Of a DNA stretch of 64,000 bases, positions 51,401 to 57,145 are shown in pieces. The stretch comes from Diphasiastrum complanatum (taxonomy: Eukaryota > Streptophyta > Lycopodiopsida > Lycopodiales > Lycopodiaceae). Numbering within the stretch: position 1 is the stretch's first letter; each line of letters begins with the position of its first letter. Made by a program: the position numbers and the translations under genes. The notes beneath the pieces were generated by a model. That model made no database searches and was not told the DNA's origin. It saw only the letters and a program-made list of their open reading frames with translations. The stretch is taken from contig CM055106.1 in NCBI GenBank assembly GCA_029204225.1, positions 40,688,368 through 40,752,367 on the forward strand, read 5' to 3'.

Positions 51401-52670
51401 TAGTAGAACATTAATTTGGGGGGACCCCTATAGAGAAATAAACTTAAGTTATTACAAGGTACTTAACATGGGTAGGATCGCAGATCATGTGAACAAGCTC
51501 TAAAGTTTGGAAAGATCCCATGTAAGCGTAGTGACACCATCCATTTTTGCCAAGATGCTACCACATATGGCTTGTCTGATAAGATGAGTGGCAAACATAT
51601 GTGTCTAAGTCAAAGGAATTCCATATATGTAGTAGACCGAGAGACCAATGATTACTAAAACTATTTTGATAGTTGTAGTGCCAAGTGCTGAATGACATAA
51701 TTTAGAGTACCGTGGAAGGAAACCATTTTGTTGGACCTCTAAAAGATCAAACTAAAATGTTACTAAGAAATCCATACCCGAAACTAAAAAAAAATGATCA
51801 CATCAATGGTAAATTGCTATCTTATATCCAAATGATTCGTACTAAAGGCATGAAGGTAGAATAGTCCTTGGAATAAGGTTCACTAGAAATGTTAAACAGT
51901 AGGGTGTGTTTCTAGGTTGAAGTGTGCTTGAACAAGGGAAATGTAGTCTTATTTTCACTTGCTTTGGTTTGCAGGACTTAAGTAAACCAGGTCTCAGCGT
52001 TGTTCTAAGGTCTCTCCAAGAACACATTCAAGCAGAAACAGATATTTATGTTGTGGATACTATAGGTTAGAAGGTCAATCATTACAGTCTTTTCAATGTC
52101 TTAATGGGAATGCTTGATCATGGGGATATTTTCATTTCTTCATTGCGCTCCTGCAAGTGTGAGCATTTTGATGATTTTCAATTCTTGACTGTAATACATA
52201 GGTGAGCTACAACAATTTTATGGTTTAACTCCAATTGCATTTGTTGGGGGCTCTCTTCTTAATGGCTTGTCGGGTCATAATATGGCTGAAGCTGCAGCTT
52301 GTGGATGTGCTGTCCTTACTGGTCTCTCTCTCTCTCTCTCTCTCTCTCTCAGATGATGATTTTTATCTGATATCAATAATCAATTTGATTAGAACACAGT
52401 CAATTTTTTCTCAGATTGTTTATTTTTGAAATAAGTGAATGGAAGGATTTATAAGCGTAGTTCAATGTGCACACAACATTTCCAATTCAAATTTTGCGGA
52501 GTTTAGCAAAGATCTAGTTCAGAAGTATGATATGTGCTTGCATCTTCTTCTATTTTATTGATGTCATCGTATCTGTTACTCTATGTGAATCATAATCAGG
52601 ACCTCACATTGGACACTTTTCAAAAATGGTCGGAGAGATGCAACGACATTCACAATTGTCTATAGAGCAG
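18355..52670 (+). CDS. KDTA: KDTA: Kdo (3-deoxy-manno-octulosonate) transferase, exons 2-11 of a split gene
   Basis: Ten exons (18355-18448, 19138-19180, 26444-26566, 27078-27197, 27357-27435, 27701-27814, 34938-35035, 51975-52065, 52202-52321, 52600-52670) join in phase to about 317 residues. The order of motifs is that of plant KDTA, a GT30 glycosyltransferase that adds Kdo to a lipid A-like acceptor, reported to act in mitochondria. Visible are GEGLSAIPV, FAPIDTP, MENELWPN, IPLALLNARMSSKSFKRW, VPRHPKRG, YVVDTIGEL, and GGSLLNGLSGHNMAEAAACG with CAVLTGPHIGHFSKM. All borders are GT/AG and no exon has a stop. The first exon (N-terminus, about 65 residues in Arabidopsis) and the last (about 55 residues) were not found. 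Introns 3, 7 and 8 are swollen by elements hAT2, D and B/C/E. The gene looks functional but its expression is unproven. Confidence 0.92.
18449..19137. other. KDTA intron 2
   Basis: 689 bp, AT-rich, with no gene or repeat recognised. Confidence 0.8.
19138..19180 (+). CDS. KDTA: KDTA exon 3 (43 nt micro-exon)
   Basis: One base completes Phe, then IVLKRTLPHGVLCQ follows, matching the family's short segment before FAPxDTP. It lies between GTTGCAG and a GTGCTC donor. It is needed in this phase because exon 2 ends with two bases of a codon and exon 4 starts on a codon. The longer open frame over it (19096-19434) is in another frame and is not real. Confidence 0.85.
19832..24166 (+). pseudogene. 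hAT2 transposase with BED finger, acidic/proline tail and AT-hooks
   Basis: The first exon (19832-21720, donor GTAAGC) has a BED finger at residues 1-60 (LADLWDEVDIVRRV, CRYCLTEF, LKGHLLG...C), a Ser/Pro linker to about 290, then DUF659 and the catalytic region (IMSDGWTDVRRRPILNILVS, VTDNATNC, CAAHDIDLLM). Later exons hold KFIWETRWNYFHRSIHS (about 21850), LDPIRLMEELAAFRFG (22010-22180), and the dimerisation block CERNWSTWALIHTRRRNRLS (22259-22421, between AG and GT). From 22523 a long acidic and proline-rich tail with four LAAPTAHPPP-type repeats ends at a TAG (23765). In the same frame beyond it follow KRPGRPKG and KRGRPRRA, two AT-hook-like motifs, to 24166. The TAG and a shift near 22000 suggest decay, though exon borders in 21721-22010 are uncertain. 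The AT-hook tail is unusual for a hAT enzyme. Confidence 0.85.
24660..25010 (-). pseudogene. hAT2 antisense frame: small charged coiled-coil protein, broken
   Basis: From ATG at 25010 the minus strand encodes 68 residues, MAEGEARRKLEEDVRRHNER and on through EMLRETRQRHPEL to a Pro/Ala stretch and DLDEQIGMNF, then TGA. In the same frame after the stop comes MVRERAARRRADQEAARLTG, and after a one-base shift EAERERQNNAPDEGEESVED. It looks like one charged coiled-coil protein of about 115 residues with two lesions. It is convergent with the transposase gene. I do not recognise a family; the heptad pattern resembles C-terminal coils of Myb/trihelix-type proteins. A chance frame is possible. Confidence 0.4.
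25035..25215. repeat. CTCTCACAGCC-type short repeats
   Basis: More than ten degenerate copies of a CTCTCACAGCC/CTCTCACTGGC unit. They create overlapping open frames in several frames that should not be annotated. Confidence 0.8.
25271..25535. repeat. 85-bp tandem repeat near hAT2 right end
   Basis: Three copies of a unit containing CCCCCACATGCTGCACTCCG begin near 25301, 25386 and 25470. The last one is shortened. They lie upstream of the minus-strand coiled-coil frame and could be its promoter repeats or transposase sites. Confidence 0.8.
25732..26443. other. KDTA intron 3, right part
   Basis: No gene. Two diverged copies of a short repeat (AGTTTTGGAGAAGGCATTGT at about 25799 and AGTTCTTGGGGAAGGCTATT at about 25985) suggest an old repeat pair. 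Confidence 0.6.
26444..26566 (+). CDS. KDTA: KDTA exon 4
   Basis: 41 codons, from FAPIDTPTAVNRFLSHW through MENELWPNLLCTSAVKG. ENELWPN is the family's conserved acceptor-side motif. Acceptor TCTCTGCAG, donor GTACAC. Confidence 0.95.
26567..27077. other. KDTA intron 4
   Basis: 511 bp, AT-rich, nothing recognised. Confidence 0.8.
27078..27197 (+). CDS. KDTA: KDTA exon 5
   Basis: 40 codons containing IPLALLNARMSSKSFKRW and ANFSLICPL. Acceptor TTTTTTCAG, donor GTACCT. Confidence 0.95.
27357..27435 (+). CDS. KDTA: KDTA exon 6
   Basis: STAEGVRLQLLGAPPTNIHF and AGNLKY. Acceptor GGTAG, donor GTGAGA. The last base starts the next codon. Confidence 0.93.
27701..27814 (+). CDS. KDTA: KDTA exon 7
   Basis: WGVFNFDGVRKLEETLIKEL, then GRKVWLAASTHAGEEE. 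Acceptor TTTGCAG, donor GTATTT. STHAGEEE is the conserved linker into the C-terminal nucleotide-sugar domain. Confidence 0.94.
28045..28560 (+). pseudogene. LINE 3' fragment in KDTA intron 7
   Basis: The plus-strand translation near 28050-28190 gives EEHFLFRC, then SLISYVDPRSMAFMLREM. This matches HFLFRC, STLISYEDPRCVALMIREM of the LINE ORF2 near 10090-10230, including the last residues of the zf-RVT finger. Stops and shifts follow. It is a 5'-truncated, old copy of a related LINE, as expected from incomplete target-primed reverse transcription. Its exact 3' end is unclear. Confidence 0.66.
28714..29174 (-). repeat. 3' LTR of element D
   Basis: 461 bp, matching the LTRs of element A. Target duplication GATTT lies on its outer side. 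Confidence 0.92.
29175..30700 (-). pseudogene. Element D integrase and chromodomain, broken
   Basis: Reading right to left on the minus strand: the zinc-binding part (SSPVGGHFGFHKSLFRLKEH, then HTCDFC), the DDE core (RQWTDISMDFILGL, LTDRDTKF, NGQSEVINRVLEDYL), the C-terminal module (RYYGPFQILERL) and a chromodomain start (QVQFLVQWDG). A one-base loss near 30450 shifts the frame after HTCDFC, TGA replaces the CGA seen in element A after EDDAP at 29521, and a further shift lies in the chromodomain near 29400. Integrase would insert the cDNA, but here it is inactive. Confidence 0.88.
30823..31983 (-). pseudogene. Element D reverse transcriptase with RNase H deletion
   Basis: An open frame of 386 residues on the minus strand has the whole reverse transcriptase ([44 protein letters not shown]). 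It then jumps in frame from DVHDVRMFL to RSYEQRYSTHEKELLA. Compared with the copy at 58110-59306, 273 nt are missing, including the first catalytic Asp of RNase H (TDASS). A further loss near 30770 removes the sequence around the RNase H end. The enzyme could not complete cDNA synthesis. Confidence 0.88.
31984..32435 (-). pseudogene. Element D protease and gag tail remnant
   Basis: The minus strand still encodes the retropepsin segment (ALVDTGSTHSFLS near 32250) and the segment before it (AVCHAQ-like, YATWAG). At about 32435 it jumps directly to the leader just before the gag start seen in element A (CCTACATTCCTTGACC). Gag from its first codon to the zinc knuckle is therefore deleted. Confidence 0.78.
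33028..33039 (-). other. Primer binding site of element D
   Basis: TGGTATCAGAGC on the minus strand, directly after the 5' LTR. Confidence 0.92.
33040..33501 (-). repeat. 5' LTR of element D
   Basis: 462 bp. Starts AGTTACGG (minus strand) next to GATTT and ends CATAACT at the primer site. Confidence 0.92.
33507..34937. other. KDTA intron 7, right part
   Basis: AT-rich sequence without recognisable genes. Open frames at 33514-33850 on both strands lack motifs. Confidence 0.6.
34938..35035 (+). CDS. KDTA: KDTA exon 8
   Basis: VIARIHKNVRQDIKELLTVI, then VPRHPKRGYKIQR. PRHPxR is a CMP-Kdo-side motif of the family. Acceptor TGTGCAG, donor GTAAGT. Element D lies in the intron before it. Confidence 0.95.
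35036..35830. other. KDTA intron 8, left part
   Basis: No gene recognised. Its right side probably belongs to the LTR of remnant E, which element B split. Confidence 0.5.
35831..35920. repeat. 45-bp tandem duplication ending at element B
   Basis: Two near-identical 45-bp copies (35831-35875, 35876-35920) each end in GCATA. The last GCATA is the target duplication of element B. Confidence 0.9.
35921..36371 (+). repeat. 5' LTR of element B
   Basis: 451 bp, AGTTATG...CATAACT. A TATAAGT at about 36209 may be the promoter box. Confidence 0.95.
36372..36383 (+). other. Primer binding site of element B
   Basis: TGGTATCAGAGC, complementary to initiator-Met tRNA, directly after the LTR. Confidence 0.95.
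36384..37389 (+). promoter_or_regulatory. Leader of element B with recurrent GCGCCC motifs
   Basis: About 1 kb of untranslated leader. The hexamer GCGCCC, often as GGCGCCC, recurs about eight times between 36428 and 36840. The last 141 nt (37245-37385) recur in remnant E. A packaging or dimerisation role is conceivable but unproven. Confidence 0.6.
37390..37569 (+). pseudogene. Element B gag, first part
   Basis: ATG at 37390 begins MASSPTTPASHSGPLDEQFA and continues for 60 codons to DSLQPH, where element C is inserted. Joined across C, the next codons (GPGKAPVH at 42820) keep the frame, so this is the true N-terminus of the polyprotein. Confidence 0.9.
37570..38489 (-). repeat. 3' LTR of element C
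   Basis: 920 bp, TGTTGCGCC...TTTACAACA on the plus strand. A 9-bp duplication (CCTGGCAAG type, near 38230) explains the length difference from the other LTR. Confidence 0.94.
38857..39180 (-). repeat. Tandem duplication at the end of element C coding region
   Basis: Two copies of a roughly 150-bp unit with GAGCTCCTTGAGCTCTGCAT (about 38890 and 39040). They encode STSKVN(S/L)SADAELKEL and Q(P/T)V-type repeats at the C-terminus. The copy next to gag lacks one base (GAGCCAAATTG against GAGCCAACATTG), so the main frame stops at 39093 instead of running to 38857. Confidence 0.8.
39093..41069 (-). CDS. Element C gag with zinc knuckle and altered retropepsin
   Basis: A 658-residue minus-strand frame. 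Residues 1-150 are charged, with a coiled-coil-like region (LAREMRDGLTQLEARFEELE). The gag core follows (FKGERDIRVVEDWLFHMDHY, AFKAALREEFIP, GSLREYLNRFRQ), then a Ser/Asn-rich stretch and a CCHC knuckle (CFNCHQQGHSWRSC near residue 410). At about residue 515 the protease segment reads FMVDLGASHNYLS, so the usual D-S/T-G active site has Leu in the middle position. DAILGLSWF, the second conserved protease region, is present. No polymerase follows. It would form particles; protease activity is doubtful. The frame is open, fitting a young copy. Confidence 0.88.
   Translation of the reverse strand: MEDHLEELRALTDGEELTREYSSRMHRDGTRSKSRKKERMHSTVAPLHEEMGGPSEPTPRDEPLPEAQQDLFEVKMRQYLSSAMTAMLSEVKKDRETERKEWQTSLRAMNLTQINLAREMRDGLTQLEARFEELEATRENAVAPPPQIPREPRARTTEGPRKTAKVKAPPTFKGERDIRVVEDWLFHMDHYFRLMNTPEEERTDLALAYFEGYTTNWYRMAGMHFQTWDAFKAALREEFIPKDSHMRLRTELSGLKQKGSLREYLNRFRQSVWVIEDMSEADKTHYLLSGMQSWTRRAIDSYMPHDFNSTIRAAEMVCDYESTLAPAAPATSTRVFSGSRPSPSFFSRGDSAPNGNQASSSVNKFPTKTGFGNQGNNGGNMFQRRNNVGPSTSHSNSSPTVGSSMRCFNCHQQGHSWRSCPKPLNKQIMAAIEGFDRMEREAFDQEDGEQDDEEDPETDLTESDLNALQQIGALAAYREHLMATPARGSKLLYLKGCIQGRIIYFMVDLGASHNYLSEKLTGELDIQCEENVTPICVETAKGTMTTCRLATNLPISLGAWKNRLTFTILKMDAFDAILGLSWFNEHVVAFLAKGVNLVLLYNGRRPCVVRAVPGDQLEKNDTNEPEPTIPPNLIHLFNEGQPTVTDQLTREQMEPNCL
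41426..41830 (-). repeat. Degenerate repeats in element C leader
   Basis: About five imperfect copies of a unit with CCGTGCTTTCAC...GGCAGCACTTTGCCTCATC on the plus strand, starting near 41426, 41528, 41630, 41712 and 41789. They lie between the primer site and gag. Confidence 0.7.
41890..41901 (-). other. Primer binding site of element C
   Basis: TGGTATCAGAGC on the minus strand, two bases after the 5' LTR end. Confidence 0.93.
41904..42814 (-). repeat. 5' LTR of element C
   Basis: 911 bp, nearly identical to 37570-38489. The plus-strand open frame that begins inside it (42736) and runs into element B is a chance extension. Confidence 0.94.
42820..47349 (+). pseudogene. Element B gag-pol polyprotein, one nonsense codon
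   Basis: The frame continues from 37390-37569. Order: gag core (YSGSSDGNLLENWFAKLDTY), zinc knuckle CFRCKSPDHIARDC (about 43690), retropepsin ALVDTGSTHSF (about 43965), reverse transcriptase ([28 protein letters not shown] at about 45000), RNase H (ETDASNVGLG, TDHQSLRY), integrase zinc domain (HSSPVGGHFG...CPFC) and DDE core (WTDISMDFIIGL, LSDRDSKF, SDGQSEVLNR), then chromodomain (FLVQWDGRPVEEATWEP near 47155) and TGA at 47349. The chromodomain places it among chromoviruses. TAG at 46288-46290 replaces Gln in RFSK-Q-AHFIP, as seen in copies D and the mosaic. With gag cut by C, no functional protein is expected. Confidence 0.94.
47394..47843 (+). repeat. 3' LTR of element B
   Basis: 450 bp, preceded by TCGGGGAG and followed by the duplication GCATA. 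Confidence 0.95.
47849..47996 (-). repeat. LTR fragment of remnant E
   Basis: On the minus strand a purine tract (GGGGGAGGGGA) is followed at 47996 by TGTTATGTACC, the start of a 3' LTR. Element B inserted in this LTR, so its rest should lie left of 35921, including the 45-bp duplication. Confidence 0.62.
47997..49780 (-). pseudogene. Remnant E: Gypsy RNase H end, integrase and chromodomain, decayed
   Basis: Right to left on the minus strand: RNase H end (HCRGTSNCVADALSRIGE near 49700), integrase zinc region (HDSHNVGHPSIQRMLDLVKR, EQCQVNKAERLKVASLLHPL at 49250-49400), core start (KKWESISMD), a later integrase part (AFTYNSMKYSTIGFSRFMLL, QAVADFFHDMQEML, 48598-48807) and a degraded chromodomain region near 48130. 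Many stops. It is related to chromovirus 0. A 141-bp foreign patch interrupts it at 48440-48580. Confidence 0.8.
48440..48580 (+). repeat. 141-bp copy of the element B leader inside remnant E
   Basis: These 141 nt equal 37245-37385 (the end of the element B leader, just before gag ATG) with a single difference seen (CGTGAG for CGCGAG). No LTR or other element B sequence accompanies it. Confidence 0.9.
49781..50329. other. Unrecognised AT-rich stretch between Gypsy E and Copia gag remnants
   Basis: No motif is recognisable. Open frames at 49979-50339 are AT-rich and without similarity. Confidence 0.4.
50330..51150 (-). pseudogene. Decayed Copia gag
   Basis: Minus-strand pieces include TREMIQFDKRQENHI and ILKYVLFLYSLLEAKV (50890-51060), MSYLTRINEIKDQ (near 50850), LNGLPQSFHHVVTSLMKGF (near 50750), and a zinc knuckle CYCCGKPGHFEIDC (about 50430-50470). 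The order fits a Copia gag. In-frame stops such as that after GFLSYK show decay. No LTR was found for it. Confidence 0.7.
51151..51974. other. KDTA intron 8, right part
   Basis: No gene. A 32-base run of G with one C (51368-51399) is present. Confidence 0.6.
51368..51399. repeat. Poly-G tract
   Basis: 31 G and one C. The true length may be uncertain because homopolymers are error-prone. Confidence 0.9.
51975..52065 (+). CDS. KDTA: KDTA exon 9
   Basis: DLSKPGLSVVLRSLQEHIQ and AETDIYVVDTIG. Acceptor TTTGCAG, donor GTTAGA. It stands nearly 17 kb after exon 8. Confidence 0.95.
52202..52321 (+). CDS. KDTA: KDTA exon 10
   Basis: ELQQFYGLTPIAFVGGSLL, NGLSGHNMAEAAACGCAVLTG: the GGS and GHNxxEAA motifs of the active-site cleft. 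Acceptor ACATAG. The donor GTCTCT merges with a CT microsatellite at 52322-52350. Confidence 0.95.
52322..52350. repeat. CT microsatellite at intron 10 donor
   Basis: About 14 CT units begin at the second base of the splice donor of KDTA exon 10. Confidence 0.9.
52600..52670 (+). CDS. KDTA: KDTA exon 11
   Basis: PHIGHFSKMVGEMQRHSQLS and IEQ. Acceptor AATCAG, donor GTGCGT, phase 0. A final exon should follow but is not seen before the window end. Confidence 0.93.
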
Positions 52671-52924
52671 GTGCGTTAGCTCTACTTGGATTTGCGAAGA
52701 AATTGTTTATAGAAAATAATTTGCGAGGAAATAGTTTGTCATGATCCAAAATGTTCAAGGCAACTGAACAAGAAATTGAGAAGCGTCTTCGGGTCCATAT
52801 GTCTCCTATAGCCTCTCTATGTCGTGCTGCAAAGTGCTACGCCCATCCCCCGCCCATCTGGCCTGGTGAGCTGCAACAAGTGGGCTCTGACCTTGGTAAG
52901 TGGCACTGACCCTGCAAAACACAC
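52671..52924. other. Start of KDTA intron 11
   Basis: Nothing recognised; no similarity to the expected last KDTA exon. Confidence 0.5.
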
Positions 52925-53400
52925 ACAAAACATGCAACGGTTCAGTAAATTCTCCAATAAATACAACTCATTTCACAAATTGCTGCCAAAAACTTCATGA
53001 AAAAAGGAGCATGACATTCAAAACGTGACCTACGTGCCACAAGGACCAAAAGAGAGATTCCTAACATTCTTGTAGGCATTAAGAAACACAACATAGCATC
53101 TTACAACACATCCATTAGATAAATACAAACCATTTCACAAAATACGGCAAAAAAACGGAAAAGCGAGCATAACATTTAAAACCTGACATACATGCCATAA
53201 GGGCGAAAACCGACAATATTAGCAATCTTCTAGGCATTAAAAAACATAGCCTAACATCTTACGACCGTCAATCAGAACCCTACAGCTCACTTCACAAATT
53301 AGGTAAAAAAACAAGACAAAAAGCGAGCACCACATGCATAACTCGACGTATGGGCCCTTAACTCTAAAATCTTCAAAAATCTTACTGGATCTAATGATTT
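52925..53400. repeat. Degenerate 160-bp tandem repeat
   Basis: Three diverged units share TTTCACAAAT (52971, 53133, about 53290), GAGCATAACATTTAAAACC-like and TAGGCATTAAAAAACATAGC-like blocks. Spacings are 162 and 157 bp. Confidence 0.75.
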
Positions 53401-53633
53401 TGAGCTCCACGCTTGTTTCTTGTGCCTGACTGTCACATGTACTTTAAATCCCTTTGCCTATTGTAAATTGTAAGTTGTTATCATTAAATTTTAAATGGCT
53501 AAGTCATCGGCCTGTGAAGACAACCGTAAATTGCAATGTAAATATCAGTTATAGTGACTAATTCTGAGATGGCTAAGGGGATACTGGGTCCCATGAGAGT
53601 GTGGTGGACTGACTTCCTAAAAAGTAAGGAGGG

Positions 53634-54015
53634 TGTGACAAATTCCAAGGCCTAGCTATGGAGTATCATAACAACATAGTAAGCACACTATGAAAGCTTA
53701 AAAAAACCAGCTATGGAGTAGAACACAAAAGCAAGAGAGAGAGGACTTCAAAGCTCACACAACTTGAATGATTATTCAAAGAGTAGTAGGGCGTTGAAAC
53801 CCCTCCAAACTTTGGGCTACATTTAGCATGTAATGTATAGAGGTGATGTCTTGCTAATTCTAGCTCTAGAACCCACATGGGTCCTCAACCTACTTGTTAT
53901 TACTTGCCTAGTGGGGTGTACTATGTACATAAATGTTTACCCCCATGTCTTATGCACAACTTACAAGTTACAAGTATACAAGCCTTAAGGGGCATAATGG
54001 GCATTTATTTCAACA
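53634..54015 (-). repeat. 3' LTR of Copia1 (minus orientation)
   Basis: On the minus strand the purine tract TTGAGGGGGGG precedes TGTTGAAATAAATGCC at 54015; the LTR ends near TGTCACA at 53634. It resembles the Copia2 LTR (both begin TGTTGAAA and share ATACTCCAT near the end), so the families are close. Confidence 0.72.
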
Positions 54016-54050
54016 CCCCCCCTCAATGGCTATTTTGTTCGTACCAACAC

Positions 54051-55094
54051 CTAGCATGCTACGAAACTTTTCAAATTTTTATCTACTAAGTGCCTTAGTA
54101 AAGATATATGCTGCTTGGTCGTTGGTATCACAGTACTCGAGATTTCTCCGCTTTGTATCTTCTCTCGTAAGAAGTGCTGATCCACCTCAATATGCTTCGT
54201 ACGAGCATGGTACACAGGATTTTTGGCAAGCTGGATGCAACTCTGGCTGTCACACTGAAGAATAGTAGGACCATCCTGTGGAATCTGCACCTCCCCAAGA
54301 AGTCTCTTGAGCTATATTGCCTCGCAGGTAGCTTTTGCCGCTGCCCTGTACTCAGCCTCTGTCGATGATAAGGTAACTGTGGGCTGTTTCTTGCTGCACC
54401 AAGAAATGGCCCCTGAACCAAGGTTGAAAGTCTAATCTGTGGTCGACTTTCGATCATCCCTATAACCTGCCCAATCCGAATCGGTAAAGCCTCCAAGTTG
54501 AAGCTTTCCGTCATCTGTGTACTGAATCCCATAGCAGGTTGTCCCTTTTGACATACCTCAAAACCCTCTTGGCTGCTTTCCAATGTGCTTCAGTTGGAGA
54601 ACTCATGAACTGGCTTGCTACACCAACCGCATAGGAAATGTCTGGTCTCGTAGTGGTGAGATAAATCAGGCTACCCACAAGCTGCCTATAAAGAGTCTCG
54701 TCCACAAAAGGAGTGCCATCATCTCCAGGTGGCTTACTGCTGGTATCAATGGGCGTGGAAACGGGTTTGCAATCCTGCATGTTGAACCTGTCCAAGACTT
54801 CACATGCATAGTTAGCTTGGGAAATAAACACACAATTTTCCTTTTTCCAAACCTCCAAGCCAAGACAATAGTGGATTAAACCCAAATCCTTTATCTCGAA
54901 CTCATTTGATAAATGAGCCTTCACCTTGTCAATAAGCTGCCCATTGTTACCCGTGATGGCCAAGTCATCCACATAGAGAACTATCAAAACAATGTTCCCA
55001 TCTTCCTCCTCCACGAACAGGTTGCAATCCAACTGACTCTTTATGAATTGCTCCTTGGCAAATAGTCATCAATACGACTATACCAGGCCCTGGG
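54051..55094 (-). pseudogene. Copia1 reverse transcriptase and RNase H, truncated
   Basis: The minus strand encodes LIVLYVDDLAITGNN (the YVDD box near 54970), EIKDLGLIHYCLGLEVWK, RQLVGSLIYLTTTRPDISYA (about 54640) and, in other frames, the RNase H end (LQCDSQSCIQLAKNP, HARTKHIEVDQHFLREK near 54200). Frameshifts lie near 54540 and 54290. The N-terminal half of the polymerase and everything before it are missing, because the Copia2 LTR starts at 55095 just within the APRAWYS motif. Confidence 0.86.
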
Positions 55095-55498
55095 TGTTGA
55101 AAAGTAATGCCTGTTTTACCCCTTTGGCTAAGCACTAGTTAAGTTGTAAGTTGTACATAACTCATGGGGCATGTTTTAATTAAATACATGAGACCCCCCT
55201 TTTGTAAGTTGAGTAAATTAGTGCAAGTGGCCCACTTGGCCAAGTAGCTCACTCCTATGGTTGACACCTAGACTTTCCATGCATGTAAAGGAGGTGCTTG
55301 CCTCACAAGGGATTTGGAGGACCCACGCCCTCCTCTCTCTCTCTAGCAATTCATTTCTTCTTCTAACTTTTGAGTTTGTGAGGTGCTTATGCAATTCTCC
55401 TTGTATGTGATGTTTTTCATAGCTATGTTTCTCAAGCTTTCATAGTTGACCTAGTATTGAAGTTAAGATACTCCATTGCTGGGTCTTGCAAATCATCA
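55095..55498 (+). repeat. 5' LTR of Copia2
   Basis: TGTTGAAAAG...AAATCATCA, 404 bp, closed by the primer site. The 3' LTR is not in the window; the element's end was cut by Copia3 at 63447. Confidence 0.78.
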
Positions 55499-55510
55499 TG
55501 GTATCAGAGC
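55499..55510 (+). other. Primer binding site of Copia2
   Basis: TGGTATCAGAGC, complementary to initiator-Met tRNA. Confidence 0.88.
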
Positions 55511-55954
55511 AGGTTGTCTAGCATGTGAGTCTGTGAGTGAGAGAAACTTCAGTGCTTAGATTCTTGAGAAGATTCTCATCTTCTACAAGCACCTCAATCT
55601 TGAAAGAGGGAGCTTTTGATCTACAGGTGTCAGATCAGGTTGAGTCTTGCACTGTTGGAGAGCTATTGGCAAGGGGAGTAGGATGATCGAAAAACTTTCT
55701 AAATCTGGCTAAGTTTTGGGGAGTCTTACACAAAAGTAGGGCGCACTTTCTGTAGGGGCTTCTGGTTTCTGTTCCAGTGGGGCCTAGTGCTTGTGCTAGT
55801 GAGGCCATACCAAGTGGCAAAGAAAAAAGCAGGAGCTGAAGGGTTGCCTTGAAGTGGCTACATACCCTAGTTTGGGGTCAAACCCTAGTTGTTGGAAGTT
55901 GTTTCTTTTTTTATCTTTCTCAGGTTGAGCTTCTGTTTGAGCACAGATTATAGC

Positions 55955-56336
55955 ATGGCTAGTCTTGGGGAGAGTTTGCTGGGTGAATCTAGCAAACTAG
56001 ATGGCACAAACTACAGAGTGTGGAAGTTCAAGATGGCTAATATCTTGATGGACAAGAATTGCTGGGAGGTGATGGCAGGTACAGAGCCTGTACCAACATC
56101 TAATCCTGAATTGAAGGACTACATGAACATGAGACAGAAAGCTCATAGGATAATCAATCTTTCTGTCAAGGACAATATTATTCCTCACATTTACAATGCA
56201 GGGATGCAGCGGATGCTTGGACTATTCTGAAGTCTATGTTTGAAACAGTGGATTCAGCCAAGCTGGTGTATTTGCAAAACAGGTTACATACTCTCAAGAT
56301 GGAAGCAGGCGCAACAATTGGTGATCATATTAGAAA
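55955..56336 (+). pseudogene. Copia2 gag, N-terminal part
   Basis: ATG at 55955 starts MASLGESLLGESSKLDGTNY, then VWKFKMANILMDKNCWEVM, the usual Copia gag opening. A one-base shift near 56205 moves to the frame of DAADAWTILKSMF, which runs on through LVYLQNRLHTLKMEAGATIG to HIRKW. There the sequence passes into Gypsy DNA of opposite strand at GGCGCAAGCTTCTC. The rest of gag, the protease and the integrase start are missing. Confidence 0.85.
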
Positions 56337-57145
56337 GTGGCGCAAGCTTCTCAATAGAAGCAAGACCCTGTACAAAACGATGGCGAGCAAAGCGTAACCG
56401 GAGAAAAACAGTATCTCCCTCTGCAAACTCAACATGGCGCCGATGACGATCAACAATGGTCCTGTACCGCTGCTGAATATGCTGTAAATGAGTAGCAGCT
56501 CTAGTAATAATCTCCCGAGCACTCGAAAGATAAGATGAAATAGTAACAGGTGCATCATCTGGAGGAGCAGGTATACCGGGTAGAACTGGTGAGTATCCAT
56601 GAACAAGCAGGAAAGGAGAAACACCTGTGCTGGAACTAACATAACTATTATAACTATACTCAGCCAAACATAAATGCTGATCCCAATCACGACCAGAAGG
56701 AGAAACATAATGTCGTAAATAATCCTCCAATACCCGGTTAATTACCTCAGACTGACCATCTGCAGAACAATGATAAGCAGTGCCCATAAGTATCCTAATA
56801 TCCAAGATACGCATAAGCCCTGTCCAAAAACCTGATGTAAACTTGGTATCCCGATCAGTAAGTATAGATCGTGGGAGACCATGTAAGCGGAAAATCTCAG
56901 AAATAAATATACGACCACACTGCTCTGCTGTAATAGTACGTCTGACTGGTATGAAATGAGCTTGTTTAGAAAACCTATCAACTACCACCAAACAAGAGTC
57001 ATGACCACGCTGAGTACGGGAAAGACCTAAAATGAAGTCCATAGATATATCAGTCCACTGGCGGGAAGGAATAGGCCAACTTTGAAGGAGATCGCCAGGT
57101 TTTTCACGGGAATACTTGTTACGAAGGCAAAAATCACAAGTATGA
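56337..57145 (-). pseudogene. Mosaic: integrase fragment joined to leader
   Basis: The minus strand encodes HTCDFCLRNKYSREKPGDLL, the DDE core (WTDISMDFILGL, LTDRDTKF, DGQSEVINRVLEDYL) and the C-terminal module to LASIEKLAP. The frame 57339-56284 is open and fuses leader-derived codons to integrase at about 57146, where both parents share CCACC. There is no start codon of biological meaning. It stops at the Copia junction. Confidence 0.84.
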
